Source of the DNA: Ottowia sp.
GTDB lineage: Bacteria > Pseudomonadota > Gammaproteobacteria > Burkholderiales > Burkholderiaceae_C
Length of the DNA: 64,000 bases
Assembly: GCF_016703145.1 (NCBI RefSeq)
Contig: NZ_JADJCO010000003.1
Span: 868,001-932,000, forward strand
Direction: 5' to 3'
This document shows positions 32,740 through 43,246 of the stretch, one piece after another. The notes below the pieces were generated by a model that worked only from the letters and a program-made list of their open reading frames with translations, searched no databases and was not told where the DNA came from. The stretch's first letter is position 1. Each line of letters begins with the position of its first letter. The translations under genes and the position numbers were made by a program.

Positions 32740-33968
32740 GTCACGGCAAGGTCGCCCTTGGTCTCGCGCCCCAGCAGGGCCACGGCGAGCGCGCCGACGG
32801 CGAGGGCGGCCGCGAACAGCCCGAAGATGGCGCCCGTGGCCCAGCCCTGGGCGCCCAGGTACGGGATGGCCAGCGGTCCCAGGATGCCGCCGACGCGGCC
32901 CACGCCGGCGGCGGTGCCCACGCCGCTGGCGCGGATGGGGGCGGGGTAGTTCTCGGGCGAGTAGGCGTAGAGCGCGCCCCAGGCGCCGAGGTTGAAGAAC
33001 GACAGCAGCGCGCCATGCAGCAGCAGCGCGCCCTCGGTGCTGGCGGTACCGAAGGCCCAGGCGCTGGCGGCGGTGCCGGCCAGGTACGCCACCAGCACGA
33101 ACTTGCGGCCCATGCGCTCGATCAGCCAGGCGGCGGTGAAGTAGCCGGGCAGTTGCGCGAAGGTCATCACCAGCACGTACTCGAAGCTCTTGATGAGCGC
33201 GAAGCCCTTGCCCACCATCACGCTGGGCAGCCACAGGAACATGCCGTAGTACGAGAACACGATGGTGAACCACAGCACCCACAGCACCAGCGTGGCGCGC
33301 GCGTGCGCGGGCGACCACAGGGCGGCCAGCCGCGCCGTCCAGGGCAGGCCGGCGGCGGGCGGGGCGGTGGGCTTGTCGTCGGGCAGCCCGCGGCGCAGGA
33401 CCAGCGCATGGACGGCGGGCAGCGCGCCCAGCAGCAGGGCCACGCGCCAGCCCATGTCCGGCGCGAAGCGCGGGATGACGAAGTAGGCGATCAACGCCGC
33501 CAGCAGCCAGCCCAGCGCCCAGAAGCTCTCCAGCAGCACCACGACGCGGCCGCGCTCGTGCGCCGGCACGCGCTCCGACACGTAGGTGGAGGCCACCGGC
33601 AGCTCGCCGCCCAGCCCCATGCCGATGAAGAAGCGCAGCACCATCAGCACCGCCAGCGTGCTGGCGAAGGCGGACAGGCCGCTGGCGATGGCGAACAGCA
33701 GCAGCGTGACGATGAACACGCTCTTGCGGCCGATGCGGTCGGCCATCATGCCGAAGGCGACGGCGCCCACGGCCATGCCGATGGAATTGATGGCGCCCAG
33801 CCAGCCCATCTGCCCGGCCGACAGGCCCCAGTCGGCCTTGAGCGCGGCCAGCACGAAGGACAGCAGCCCCACGTCCATCGCGTCGAACATCCAGCCCAGG
33901 CCCGAGGTGACGAGCAGGCGGTTCCTCGACACGGGAGGCGTGCTGGCGGCGGCCGCTGGGGCGGTCAT
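32736..33968 (-). CDS. MFS transporter (sugar/organic-acid type)
   Basis: A 410-residue major facilitator with twelve predicted segments. The loop 2-3 signature appears as GMMADRIGRKSVFIVT and its repeat as LIERMGRKFVLVAYLAG; RFFIGMGLGGELPVASTYVSE is the segment 4 motif of the sugar-porter/AAHS-like branches, and ESFWALGWLLAAL follows. Likely substrates are aromatic acids, niacin or sugars, but no linked catabolic gene helps. The ATG at 33968 follows GGAG. The stop overlaps the murI start. Confidence 0.87.
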   Translation of the reverse strand: MTAPAAAASTPPVSRNRLLVTSGLGWMFDAMDVGLLSFVLAALKADWGLSAGQMGWLGAINSIGMAVGAVAFGMMADRIGRKSVFIVTLLLFAIASGLSAFASTLAVLMVLRFFIGMGLGGELPVASTYVSERVPAHERGRVVVLLESFWALGWLLAALIAYFVIPRFAPDMGWRVALLLGALPAVHALVLRRGLPDDKPTAPPAAGLPWTARLAALWSPAHARATLVLWVLWFTIVFSYYGMFLWLPSVMVGKGFALIKSFEYVLVMTFAQLPGYFTAAWLIERMGRKFVLVAYLAGTAASAWAFGTASTEGALLLHGALLSFFNLGAWGALYAYSPENYPAPIRASGVGTAAGVGRVGGILGPLAIPYLGAQGWATGAIFGLFAAALAVGALAVALLGRETKGDLAVT

Positions 33969-34151
33969 GGTCGGCTCCGGGGTGGGTGGAAAGGGTGGCG
34001 CATGGTACCCGGCTGGCGGCGACCGCAAGGGCGAGGGGGTTGCGTGGCCGGGCTGGCGGCGCGCCGAGGCATCGGTGCGCCGAAGTGGGGGGCAATGATT
34101 TTCATATGGCAATTCATTGATTATTTATTTCACATGACATGTTTTTCGTCG

Positions 34152-34167
34152 AGATGGGGTACCATCT
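34152..34167 (+). promoter_or_regulatory. Inverted repeat upstream of Xre/RES operon
   Basis: AGATGG-GGTA-CCATCT is a perfect 6-bp inverted repeat 53 bp before the antitoxin ATG, next to an A/T-rich stretch (34095-34145) that probably contains the promoter. Antitoxins of this class repress their own operons, so this is a candidate operator (inference). Confidence 0.45.
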
Positions 34168-34220
34168 TTCTCACCCGGCGAGCGCGCACCGCCGCGAAAG
34201 CCAGCCAGAAGGAGCACGAC

Positions 34221-34598
34221 ATGAACGCCGCCCTGCACAAGCCGCAAGTCCACCCCGAAGCGGTACTGACCAAGGCCACCGTCCGGGCGGCCGAAGGGCT
34301 GGGCCTGCACAACGCCGACCTGGCCCGGATCATCGGGGTGAGCGACTCCACGGTATCCCGCTACAAGACCAAGGGCGCGGGCATTTCGCCCACGTCCAAG
34401 CCGGGCGAGCTGGCCTTGATGCTGATCCGCGTCTTTCGCTCGCTCGACCCGCTGGTGGGCTCGGACAACGAGATGCGCAAGGCGTGGATGCACTCGGACC
34501 ACCAGGCCCTGGGCGGCGTGCCCGCCAAGCTGATCCGGCATCCGGAAGGCCTGGTCAGGACGCTCGCCTACCTGGACGGCATGCGCGCGGCGGCATGA
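34221..34598 (+). CDS. MbcA/ParS/Xre family antitoxin of RES pair
   Basis: A 125-residue antitoxin. The N-terminal helix-turn-helix reads LGLHNADLARIIGVSDSTVS, and the C-terminal DUF2384-like toxin-binding domain includes SDNEMRKAWMHSDHQALGGV and IRHPEGLVRTLAYLDGMR. The ATG at 34221 has AAGGAG seven bases upstream. It overlaps the RES toxin start as ATGA, so the two are translationally coupled. Expected to block the toxin active site and to repress the operon. Confidence 0.9.
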   Translation: MNAALHKPQVHPEAVLTKATVRAAEGLGLHNADLARIIGVSDSTVSRYKTKGAGISPTSKPGELALMLIRVFRSLDPLVGSDNEMRKAWMHSDHQALGGVPAKLIRHPEGLVRTLAYLDGMRAAA

Positions 34599-35383
34599 GC
34601 GCCGCGCCCGGCCGCCCGAAGCAAGCGCGCACCGCCGCCGAAGGCGAAGCAACTCCAGTGACCGCGGAGGGGTGGGAGCCGCACTGGCTCCAAGACCACG
34701 CCGGCCGAATTACCGAGCCCCAGGCCTGGCGCGGGGTGGAAAGCCAGTACGCCAGCTCGACCACGCTGCTGGTGGACTCGCTGGACGAGCACGACGCGCT
34801 GGAGCGGCTGCTGGAAGGCAGCAAGCCGCCGTTGCCGGAGGCGGCGGATCCGCGCAAGCACTTCCTGCTGGTCACCCCGTTCCGCTACACCCCGCTGCAC
34901 GACAGCCGGTTCCGCCAGGCCGGCCAGGGGCGGCACGGCCTCTGGTACGGCGCCCGGCAGTTGCAGGGCGCGTGCGCCGAGGTGGCCTATTGGCGCATGC
35001 GCTTCATGCAGGACAGCGCCGGACTGGCCAGCAGCAAGATCATCACCAAACACACGTTCTTCGCGGCCGAAGTCGCGGGTAACGGCATCGATCTCATGGC
35101 ACCGCCCTGGAACGCCTTCGAGGCGGCGTGGAAGCACAGCGGCGACTACGCCGAAACCCACCGCCTGTCCGCGGCGGCGCAAGCCGCCGGTATCCAGGTC
35201 ATCCGCTACGAATCCGCCCGCGCGCCTGGTTGCGCCTGCGTGGCGGTCTTCACGCCCGACGCCCTCGGCGAGCCCCGCAAGGGCCTGGACGCGTCCCGGC
35301 AGCAATGGACCTGCACCGCCACGCGCGAGCACGTCATGATGGCGCGGGACGGCGGCGCCGGGCGCTACGAGTGGCCGGGGTAG
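34595..35383 (+). CDS. RES domain toxin
   Basis: A 262-residue toxin, somewhat longer than the typical 150-240 because of a charged N-terminal leader of about 60 residues. The RES fold covers roughly 85-245: FRYTPLHDSRFRQAGQGRHG then LWYGARQLQGACAEVAYWR, with the Arg-x(n)-Glu/Ser pattern of the family. Characterised RES toxins degrade NAD+ and cause growth arrest. Both frames of the pair are intact, so this is a working toxin-antitoxin module as far as sequence shows. It is 35 bp upstream of radA. Confidence 0.88.
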   Translation: MSAAPGRPKQARTAAEGEATPVTAEGWEPHWLQDHAGRITEPQAWRGVESQYASSTTLLVDSLDEHDALERLLEGSKPPLPEAADPRKHFLLVTPFRYTPLHDSRFRQAGQGRHGLWYGARQLQGACAEVAYWRMRFMQDSAGLASSKIITKHTFFAAEVAGNGIDLMAPPWNAFEAAWKHSGDYAETHRLSAAAQAAGIQVIRYESARAPGCACVAVFTPDALGEPRKGLDASRQQWTCTATREHVMMARDGGAGRYEWPG

Positions 35384-35417
35384 GGCCGCCGGCACCCCAG
35401 CCGGTACGATCGGCCCG

Positions 35418-36806
<1,389 letters not shown>

Positions 36807-36814
36807 GCGTCCGA

Positions 36815-36852
36815 ATGCTGCTTTTTTTATAGCTATCGACGTAGATAGTACG
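36815..36852 (+). repeat. Partial dispersed repeat copy downstream of radA
   Basis: Only the right half is seen: AATGCTGCTTTTTTTATAGC, TATCGACGTAGATAG. It follows the radA stop by about ten bases. Confidence 0.5.
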
Positions 36853-36961
36853 ACGATTGAAGGCCGTTTTCATTCAGAAAAACCGTGTACGGCGCCGCAC
36901 CAGGGCTGCACTGGCCAGGTGGCGTGTTTCTGGACGCCGCCGAGCGGCGACAATCGCGGCC

Positions 36962-37381
36962 ATGAAATGGCAACGAATTCTCGCGATCCTGGGCGCCGTG
37001 GCGCTCGGTGCCGGCGCCTGGCGGGCCGGCGGCTGGCAAGGGCTGGCGCTGCTGGGCAGCGGCCTGATGCTGTGGGTGATGCTCTACTACACGCGCCTCA
37101 TGACCATCATGAAACGCGCCGTCGACCGCCCCATCGGCTACGTCGGCAGCGCGGTGATGCTGAACGCCAAGCTCAAGCGCGGCCAGCCGCTGCTGACGGT
37201 GCTCGCCCTCACGCGCGCGCTGGGCCAGCGCTTGTCGGACGAAGGCGCCGAGCCGGAGGTCTACCGCTGGCGCGACCCCGGCGAGTCGCACGTGACCGCC
37301 GAGTTCGAGGGCGGCCGCCTGGCCCGCTGGCAACTGGAGCGGCCCGCCGAGGCGCCCGAAACCGGTCCTGCGCAGGCTTAG
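36962..37381 (+). CDS. Hypothetical small inner-membrane protein
   Basis: A 139-residue protein with two N-terminal hydrophobic segments (ILAILGAVALGAGAW and LALLGSGLMLWVMLYYT), then a soluble domain of about 90 residues (RAVDRPIGYVGSAVMLNAKL). I do not recognise a family. It lies between radA and ilvE on the same strand. The ATG at 36962 was chosen because upstream residues in frame are not protein-like. Confidence 0.6.
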   Translation: MKWQRILAILGAVALGAGAWRAGGWQGLALLGSGLMLWVMLYYTRLMTIMKRAVDRPIGYVGSAVMLNAKLKRGQPLLTVLALTRALGQRLSDEGAEPEVYRWRDPGESHVTAEFEGGRLARWQLERPAEAPETGPAQA

Positions 37382-37463
37382 AATCGCCGTTTTCCGGCGG
37401 ACCCAACGCCTGCGCCGGCGTTTCCGCGGCCCGCCCCACGCAGCCCACGAAGAGGACATGCCC

Positions 37464-38402
37464 ATGAGCTCCCCCGCCCCCTCCATGGCCGACCGCGACG
37501 GCCAGATCTGGCTCGACGGCCAGATGGTCGACTGGCGCGACGCCAAGATCCACGTGCTGACCCACACCCTGCACTACGGCTGCGGCGCCTTCGAGGGCGT
37601 GCGCGCCTACGACACGGTGGACGGCACGGCGATCTTCCGCCTGGAGGAGCACACGCAGCGCCTCTTCAACAGCGCCAAGATCCTGCGCATGAAAATCCCC
37701 TTCACGCCCGAGCAACTGAACGAGGCGCAGAAGGAGGTCGTGCGCGCCAATGGCCTCAAGAGCTGCTACCTGCGCCCGCTGGTCTGGATCGGCTCCGAGA
37801 AGCTGGGCGTCTCGCCCAAGGGCAACACCATCCACGCCATGGTCGCGGCCTGGGAGTGGGGCGCCTACCTGGGCGAGGAGGGCATGCGGCGCGGCATCCG
37901 CGTCAAGACCAGCAGCTACACCCGCCACCACGTCAACATCACCATGACGCAGGCCAAGGCGGTGAGCAACTACAGCAACTCCATCCTGGCCAACATGGAA
38001 GCGCTGGACGACGGCTACGACGAGGCGCTGCTGCTCGACGCCGCCGGCTTCGTGAGCGAGGGCGCGGGCGAGAACATCTTCCTGGTCAAGGACGGCGTGA
38101 TCCATACGCCCGACCTGTCGGCCGGCGCGCTCAACGGCATCACGCGCAACACCGTGCTGCATATCGCCAAGGACCTGGGGCTGGAGGTGGTGCAAAAGCG
38201 CATCACGCGCGACGAGGTGTACATCAGCGACGAAGCCTTCTTCACCGGCACCGCGGCCGAGGTCACGCCCATCCGCGAACTCGACCGCGTGGAGATCGGC
38301 GCCGGCCAGCGCGGCCTCGTGACCGAGAAGATCCAGAGCGCGTTCTTCGACATCGTGAACGGCCGCAACGCCAAGTACGCCAAGTGGCTGTCCAAAGTCT
38401 GA
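37464..38402 (+). CDS. ilvE: Branched-chain amino acid aminotransferase
   Basis: IlvE transfers the amino group between glutamate and the 2-oxo acids of leucine, isoleucine and valine. The product is 312 residues from ATG 37464; ATG 37458 is in frame two codons earlier, but AAGAGG is better spaced for 37464. Family features: HYGCGAFEGVRAYD, YLRPLVWIGSEKLGV, PLP lysine K165 in TMTQAKAVSNY, EGAGENIFLVKDGV and SDEAFFTGTAAEVTPI. Confidence 0.95.
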   Translation: MSSPAPSMADRDGQIWLDGQMVDWRDAKIHVLTHTLHYGCGAFEGVRAYDTVDGTAIFRLEEHTQRLFNSAKILRMKIPFTPEQLNEAQKEVVRANGLKSCYLRPLVWIGSEKLGVSPKGNTIHAMVAAWEWGAYLGEEGMRRGIRVKTSSYTRHHVNITMTQAKAVSNYSNSILANMEALDDGYDEALLLDAAGFVSEGAGENIFLVKDGVIHTPDLSAGALNGITRNTVLHIAKDLGLEVVQKRITRDEVYISDEAFFTGTAAEVTPIRELDRVEIGAGQRGLVTEKIQSAFFDIVNGRNAKYAKWLSKV

Positions 38403-38416
38403 ACCAGGAGCCCGCC

Positions 38417-38623
38417 ATGAGCACCCCCGCCGCCGTCGAACTGCTGGCCAAGGACCTGACGCCCGCCGGCGAAACCTACTGCCCCAACCCCAAGGCCGGC
38501 ATGCAGCTCTGGAACACGCACCCGCGCGTGTTCCTGAACCTGAGCACCGGCGAGGCCAAGTGCCCCTATTGCGGCGCGCTGTACCGGCTGAAGGCTGGCG
38601 AGGTTCTGGCCGGCGGCCACTGA
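38417..38623 (+). CDS. CHCC zinc-finger domain protein
   Basis: A 68-residue protein with Cys and His spaced as in the zf-CHCC family: ETYCPNP, the His in WNTHPRVFLNL and the pair AKCPYCGALYRL. Relatives include mitochondrial complex I subunit NDUFS6. Bacterial function is unknown. It starts 14 bp after ilvE with an AGGAG site, so it is in the same operon. Confidence 0.85.
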   Translation: MSTPAAVELLAKDLTPAGETYCPNPKAGMQLWNTHPRVFLNLSTGEAKCPYCGALYRLKAGEVLAGGH

Positions 38624-38635
38624 CCCCGCCCACCG

Positions 38636-39862
38636 CTACGCCGGATCCGCCGGCCGCCCGCCCGGCAGCGCCTGCAGCCACACGGCCTCCGGCTCGGTGG
38701 ACAGGCGCTGGTAGACCAGCACGATGAACCACAGGCTCAGGCCGATGGCGGCATCGCGCAGGGCCGAGTTGGTGGCCACCGCGACCAGCATCGTCAGCAG
38801 CGCCACCACGCCCAGGCGTCCGCTCAGGTCGTGGCGGCGCCAAGCCGCGGGCAGGCCCGCCGCCACCAGCCACAGCAGCAGCGCCGCGCCTGGCAGGCCG
38901 GCCTGCGCGCCCATCCACAGGAAGTCGTTGTGCGGCATGTTGGAGTCGGCCAGCGCCGGCTCCACCCGCTGCTTCCACTGCGCGCTCCAGCCCCCGATGC
39001 CCCAGCCCCACAGCGGCTGCTCGCGCACCATGGCCGCCGTCTCGCTGTACATGCGAAAGCGGATGCCCCAACTGCTGCCCGGGTCCACCGCGTGGCCTTC
39101 GTAGGCGCTGGCGATTTCGTGCAGGCCCAGCGCCACGCGGTCCTTCACGCCCGGCACCAGCAGGCCGGTGCCCAGGGTCAGCGCCGCCGCGAGGGCGACG
39201 GCCAGCACCTGCTCCTGGCGCCGCGCCCGCAACTGGTGCAGCAGGCCCGCCACCCCGCAGGCCAGCAGGATCAGCCAGGCCGTGCGCGAATGCAGCACCC
39301 AGGCCAGCACCCCCAGCGCCCCCAGCGACAGCACCGCCGCGCACAGGCGCTGGCGCCCTGACAGGACCGGCATCAGCAGCAGGCCGGTGCCGGCCGCCAG
39401 GGCCATCAGCGCGGCGTTGGCCAGCGATTTGTTGCCGCCGTAGCGGACGATGCTGTCCCACGCCGCGCCGGGCGGCAGGCCCACCGTCTCGTTGAGCACC
39501 ACCAGCGCCAGGCTGGCCGCCAGCCCCAGGCAGAAGCCGCGCAGCGCCCACACCGCCTCGTCGCGCGACAGCGCCAGCGCCAGCGCCAGGGTGAGGACGA
39601 TGCGCAGGGCGTGCAGCGCGTTGGAGGAGGTCTCGGGGTAGGTCGGGCCAAACGCCAGGACCAGCGCCGTCCAGCCCACGAACAGCCAGGCGGGCCACCA
39701 GTTGGGGGTGCGCCGCAGGCGCGCCCCGCGCTCCGGCCAGCCGCCCTGGCACGCCATGGCCAGCGCCAGCCCCAGGAAGGCGGCGTAGTTCAAACCAATG
39801 GGGAAGAAGGCGGCCAATCCCCAGAACAGGGCCGCCCAGCGAACCAGGGGAAGCTGCGGCAT
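38636..39862 (-). CDS. O-antigen ligase family membrane protein
   Basis: A 408-residue polytopic protein with ten to twelve hydrophobic segments and the large periplasmic loop of the Wzy/WaaL family near residues 250-320 (EGHAVDPGSSWGIRFRMYSE, GWGIGGWSAQW, MPHNDFLWMGAQAGL, with the conserved Arg and His). It may be the lipid A-core:O-antigen ligase or a related glycosyl ligase; no other LPS genes are nearby. The start at 39862 (MPQLPLVRWAALFW) opens the first segment. Confidence 0.85.
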   Translation of the reverse strand: MPQLPLVRWAALFWGLAAFFPIGLNYAAFLGLALAMACQGGWPERGARLRRTPNWWPAWLFVGWTALVLAFGPTYPETSSNALHALRIVLTLALALALSRDEAVWALRGFCLGLAASLALVVLNETVGLPPGAAWDSIVRYGGNKSLANAALMALAAGTGLLLMPVLSGRQRLCAAVLSLGALGVLAWVLHSRTAWLILLACGVAGLLHQLRARRQEQVLAVALAAALTLGTGLLVPGVKDRVALGLHEIASAYEGHAVDPGSSWGIRFRMYSETAAMVREQPLWGWGIGGWSAQWKQRVEPALADSNMPHNDFLWMGAQAGLPGAALLLWLVAAGLPAAWRRHDLSGRLGVVALLTMLVAVATNSALRDAAIGLSLWFIVLVYQRLSTEPEAVWLQALPGGRPADPA

Positions 39863-39936
39863 GGGCGGCAATTGTAGGCGCCCCTTCCCGGTGCCCTGGC
39901 GGCTCCCGGCCGGCGTGCGGGGACGGGTCCCGAGGC

Positions 39937-39960
39937 AACAAAAGCCGCCTTGCGGCGGCT
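39937..39960 (-). terminator. Factor-independent terminator after histidine kinase gene
   Basis: On the minus strand AGCCGCC-GCAA-GGCGGCT is followed by TTTGTTG. It lies about 160 bp beyond the histidine kinase stop and upstream of the O-antigen ligase start. Confidence 0.65.
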
Positions 39961-40118
39961 GAAGAGAAGGGGCGATGGTTGTTCGTGGAGGAATGCGGAT
40001 CAGGCCCGGAGGGGCCCTGCCGCCGCGAATGTGTGTGACAGCAATGGGATACAACTCCACACAATCGGGCCGCAGAACACACGCCCTCATTTGCGGTAGG
40101 GTGCCGATGTATTTTGAA

Positions 40119-41441
40119 TTACAAAGTATTCAGAATTTGTTTTTGTCCCCGCGAATCCACTTGCAGCGGCAGGCGCAGCGTGAAGCGCGCGCCGCCGCCC
40201 GCCCGGTTGTCGCAGGTGGCCTCGCCGCCGTGGCGCAGCGCGATGGAGCGCACCAGCGCCAGGCCCAGGCCGACGCCGCCCTCGCGCTCGCTGGCGCCCG
40301 GCAAGCGGTAGAACGGCTCGAAGATGCGTTCGCGCTGGCCGGGCGGCACGCCGGGGCCACGGTCGTCCACGTGCAGCACGGCCCAGCCGCCGGCGGTGCC
40401 CAGCTCGGCGCTCACCTCGCTGCCGCGGCCGGTGCGGCTGCCGTGGCGCACGGCGTTCTCCAGCAGGTTGCGCACCACGCGGCGCAGCAGCTTGGCCACG
40501 CCGGGCACCAGCACCTCGGGCGTGCCCGGCGCCACCTCGGCCGCCGCGCCGACGCGGGCGCATTCCTCGGCCAGCAGGCCGATCAGGTCCACCGGCTCCA
40601 CGGTGCCCAGATCGGCCTCGCGCGCGTCCAGGCGGCTGGCCAGCAGGATTTCATCCACCAACTGATCCAGCTCGGCGATGCTGCGGGAGATTTCGTCCCG
40701 GGCGACGGACGCCGAGGGCCCGACCCATCCGCCGCTGGGCCGCCCCGAGGCGGGTGCGGCCCCCGCGGAGGGCGCCGCCGCCGGGCGCGGAGGGCCCATC
40801 AGCTCCAGCGCCATGCGGATGCGCGCCAGGGGCGAGCGCAATTCGTGCGAGGCGTTGGCCAGCAGTGACTTCTGCGACTGCAGCAGTGCCGCCTGCGAGT
40901 CCATGAGGCCCTCGATGCGCTCGGCGGCGTCGTTGAAGCGGCGCGACAGGTCGGCCACCTCGTCCTCGCCGTCGTCGGCCGGGGCGCGCACCGAGAGGTC
41001 GCCCGCGCCGAAGCGCTGCACGCTGCGCTGCAGGCCCTCCAGCCGGGTGGTGAGCCGCCGCACGATGGGGAACAGCCCCGCCGCCGTGGCCAGCCCCACC
41101 AGGGCCAGCAGCCAGAAGATGCCCGTCTGCGGGTGCAGCCAGGGCGGCGGGCTGGGCCGGCGGTCGGTGCGCGGGCCCAGCTCCATCACGAACTGCTGGC
41201 CGTTGTCGAGCGTGATGGTGAACTCCAGCGGCTCGCCCGGCCGGCTGGTGCGCAGCGACTGGCCGCTGCCGATGGGCTGGTTCCGCGGGTTGCGCAGCGT
41301 CACCTCGCGCGGCAGCGGCTGCGAGCGCCGGTCCTCCGCCCCCTGCCAGGCCCAGCCCGCCGCCAGCACGACCACGGCCACGCCGGCCAGCACGGCCAGC
41401 CAGATGCGCACGTAGAGGTGGCGGGTGAAGAGCTTGATCAT
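40119..41441 (-). CDS. Two-component sensor histidine kinase
   Basis: A 440-residue membrane kinase: segment one at residues 10-30, a periplasmic loop of about 75 residues, segment two at 105-125, HAMP domain (FGAGDLSVRAPADDG), dimerisation helix with H199 in ANASHELRSPLARIRM, and ATPase boxes NLLENAVRHG, DRGPGVPPGQRERIF and GGVGLGLALVRSIA. An Ala/Pro/Gly insert of about 30 residues follows the H box. It resembles CpxA/RstB-type kinases; the signal is unknown. The gene is 23 bp after the response regulator. Confidence 0.92.
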   Translation of the reverse strand: MIKLFTRHLYVRIWLAVLAGVAVVVLAAGWAWQGAEDRRSQPLPREVTLRNPRNQPIGSGQSLRTSRPGEPLEFTITLDNGQQFVMELGPRTDRRPSPPPWLHPQTGIFWLLALVGLATAAGLFPIVRRLTTRLEGLQRSVQRFGAGDLSVRAPADDGEDEVADLSRRFNDAAERIEGLMDSQAALLQSQKSLLANASHELRSPLARIRMALELMGPPRPAAAPSAGAAPASGRPSGGWVGPSASVARDEISRSIAELDQLVDEILLASRLDAREADLGTVEPVDLIGLLAEECARVGAAAEVAPGTPEVLVPGVAKLLRRVVRNLLENAVRHGSRTGRGSEVSAELGTAGGWAVLHVDDRGPGVPPGQRERIFEPFYRLPGASEREGGVGLGLALVRSIALRHGGEATCDNRAGGGARFTLRLPLQVDSRGQKQILNTL

Positions 41442-41464
41442 CGGCGGGGCGGCGGCGCGCGGGT

Positions 41465-42172
41465 TCAGTCCTGCTGCTTGGCGAACACGTAGCCCACGCC
41501 GCGCACCGTGAGGATGCGCTTCGGGCTCTTCGGGTCGGCCTCGATGGCGGCGCGGATGCGGCCCATGTGCACGTCGATGGAGCGGTCGAACGCCTCCAGC
41601 TCGCGCCCGCGCACCGCCTCCATGATCTGGTCGCGCGTCAGCACGCGGCCGGCGCGCTCGGCCAGGGTCACCAGCAGGTCGAACTGGTAGCTGGTCAGCT
41701 CGCGCGCCTGTCCCTCGACGGTGACGATGCGCGCGTCGCGGTCGATCTCCAGCGCGCCGAAGCGCATCAGCTTGTGCTCGGGCGCGGCGCCGGGCTGGCG
41801 GCGGCGCAGCACGGCGCGGATGCGCGCCAGCAGCTCGCGCGGCTCGAAGGGCTTGGGCAGGTAGTCGTCGGCGCCCAGCTCCAGGCCGATGATGCGGTCC
41901 ATCGGGTCGCCCTTGGCGGTGAGCATCAGCACCGGCACGCGCGCCATCTCGCCCGGCAGCGCGCGGAGGCGGCGGCAGACCTCCAGCCCGTCGATGTCGG
42001 GCAGCATCAGGTCGAGGATGACCAGCTCGACTGGCGCGTCCTGCACCGCCGCCAGGCCGGCCTCGCCGTCGGCCGCGTGCGTCACGGCGAAGCCGGACTG
42101 CGACAGGTACTCGCCGACCATGGCGGCCAGCCGCCCGTCGTCCTCGATCATCAGCAGTCGGGGTGTGCTCAT
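41465..42172 (-). CDS. OmpR-family response regulator
   Basis: A 235-residue regulator with receiver domain (acidic pair in MIEDDGRL, phospho-acceptor D54 in LVILDLMLPD, K in YLPKPFEPRELL) and an OmpR winged helix (LTSYQFDLLVTLAERAGRV, VHMGRIRAAIEADP, VRGVGYVFAKQ). It is first in an operon with the downstream kinase. Closest in style to RstA/CpxR regulators of envelope stress; targets unknown. Confidence 0.93.
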   Translation of the reverse strand: MSTPRLLMIEDDGRLAAMVGEYLSQSGFAVTHAADGEAGLAAVQDAPVELVILDLMLPDIDGLEVCRRLRALPGEMARVPVLMLTAKGDPMDRIIGLELGADDYLPKPFEPRELLARIRAVLRRRQPGAAPEHKLMRFGALEIDRDARIVTVEGQARELTSYQFDLLVTLAERAGRVLTRDQIMEAVRGRELEAFDRSIDVHMGRIRAAIEADPKSPKRILTVRGVGYVFAKQQD

Positions 42173-42330
42173 TCCATATCCTCCAGACCATGCGCCATGG
42201 CGTTCAAGTTCTCAGGGGCGCGTCAGGCCCGCCCGCATGGTGGCCGCGATCGGCCAGCGGCGCTTGTCGCCCCGGTAAAGATACGTAAACGCGTCGTCGG
42301 CATGGGCCGGAGGTCCACGGTGATTTATTG

Positions 42331-42390
42331 GTAAAAAATGTCGGTAGCCCGCATGGATATTGCGCGAACAGCTATTAAAACAGTAGTTAC
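42331..42390 (+). repeat. Dispersed repeat copy upstream of response-regulator gene
   Basis: Reads GGTAAAAAATGTCGGTAGCC, CGCATGGATATTGCGCGAAC and AGCTATTAAAACAGTAG. It ends at the stop of the convergent-side XRE gene (42387). Confidence 0.85.
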
Positions 42391-43118
42391 CGCCGCAGCC
42401 GCGTGAACGCCTCGAACTCCCAGCAGCGCATCGCCAGCACCAGGGTGTAGCCCTCGACCTCGGCGGCCTTGAGTTTCTGGTCCGTCTGGTGCTGCTGCGC
42501 GAAGTCCTGCGCCAGGCGCTGCAGGCGCTCCACGAACGCCGGCGCCAGCGCGCGGCTGATGCTGCCGTGCACCAGTTGCAGGTGCTCGCCCGCGCCGTCG
42601 AAGCCACCGCCGAAATAGTCCAGCACCACGTGCTCGCGGAAGTACTGCATCACCGGCCCGTGCGGGCGCCAGCGGAAGGTCTTGGCCACCTTCAGGCGGT
42701 AGCGGTTGAGGGTCTTGAGTTCGATGATGCCGATGCGGTCGAGCTGCGCCAGGTACTTGATCACCTCCGCGTCGGTCAGCCGGTAGGCAGCGGTCATCTG
42801 CTCCAGCGTCCAGCCGCTCAGCACGTTGATGGCCACCAGCAGCAGCTTATCGTCCTGCACTACGGCGCGCTCCTGTTCGGCCGTCAGCTCCTTCAGCAGC
42901 GGCTGCGCGTCGGCCACGCGCCGCGCCAGCTCGGCGAAGTCGATCCTGAGCGCGCGGCAGATGGCGTCCACGCGCGACAGCGGCATGTCGCCCCGCGCCA
43001 GCATGCGCTTGACGCTGGACTCGGCCAGGCCCAGCGCCCGCGCCAGGTCGGCGTAGGTCATCTGGGCGCTTTTCAGCTCCTTCTTGACGGCGGCGACGAG
43101 GTCGGCGGTGGTGCTCAT
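42387..43118 (-). CDS. XRE-family helix-turn-helix regulator
   Basis: A 243-residue protein. Residues 18-65 are an XRE helix-turn-helix (MTYADLARALGLAESSVKR, MPLSRVDAICRALRIDFAEL). The rest resembles MarR-like or winged-helix architecture (LSGWTLEQMTAAYRLTDAEV) followed by a C-terminal effector or dimer domain with no recognisable ligand motif. It is divergent from the LplT-PlsC gene by about 130 bp and could regulate it (inference). Confidence 0.8.
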   Translation of the reverse strand: MSTTADLVAAVKKELKSAQMTYADLARALGLAESSVKRMLARGDMPLSRVDAICRALRIDFAELARRVADAQPLLKELTAEQERAVVQDDKLLLVAINVLSGWTLEQMTAAYRLTDAEVIKYLAQLDRIGIIELKTLNRYRLKVAKTFRWRPHGPVMQYFREHVVLDYFGGGFDGAGEHLQLVHGSISRALAPAFVERLQRLAQDFAQQHQTDQKLKAAEVEGYTLVLAMRCWEFEAFTRLRR

Positions 43119-43246
43119 GGGTTTATTAGAGCATCGCCTGGCGATACCCGGGGTGGCGGGGCACGGGCCAGGGCGCGGAATCCGCCCCGCCCGCGCGGCG
43201 CGCAGCCGGCACAATGCGCGCACCCGATCCGACGAGCCCCGCCACC

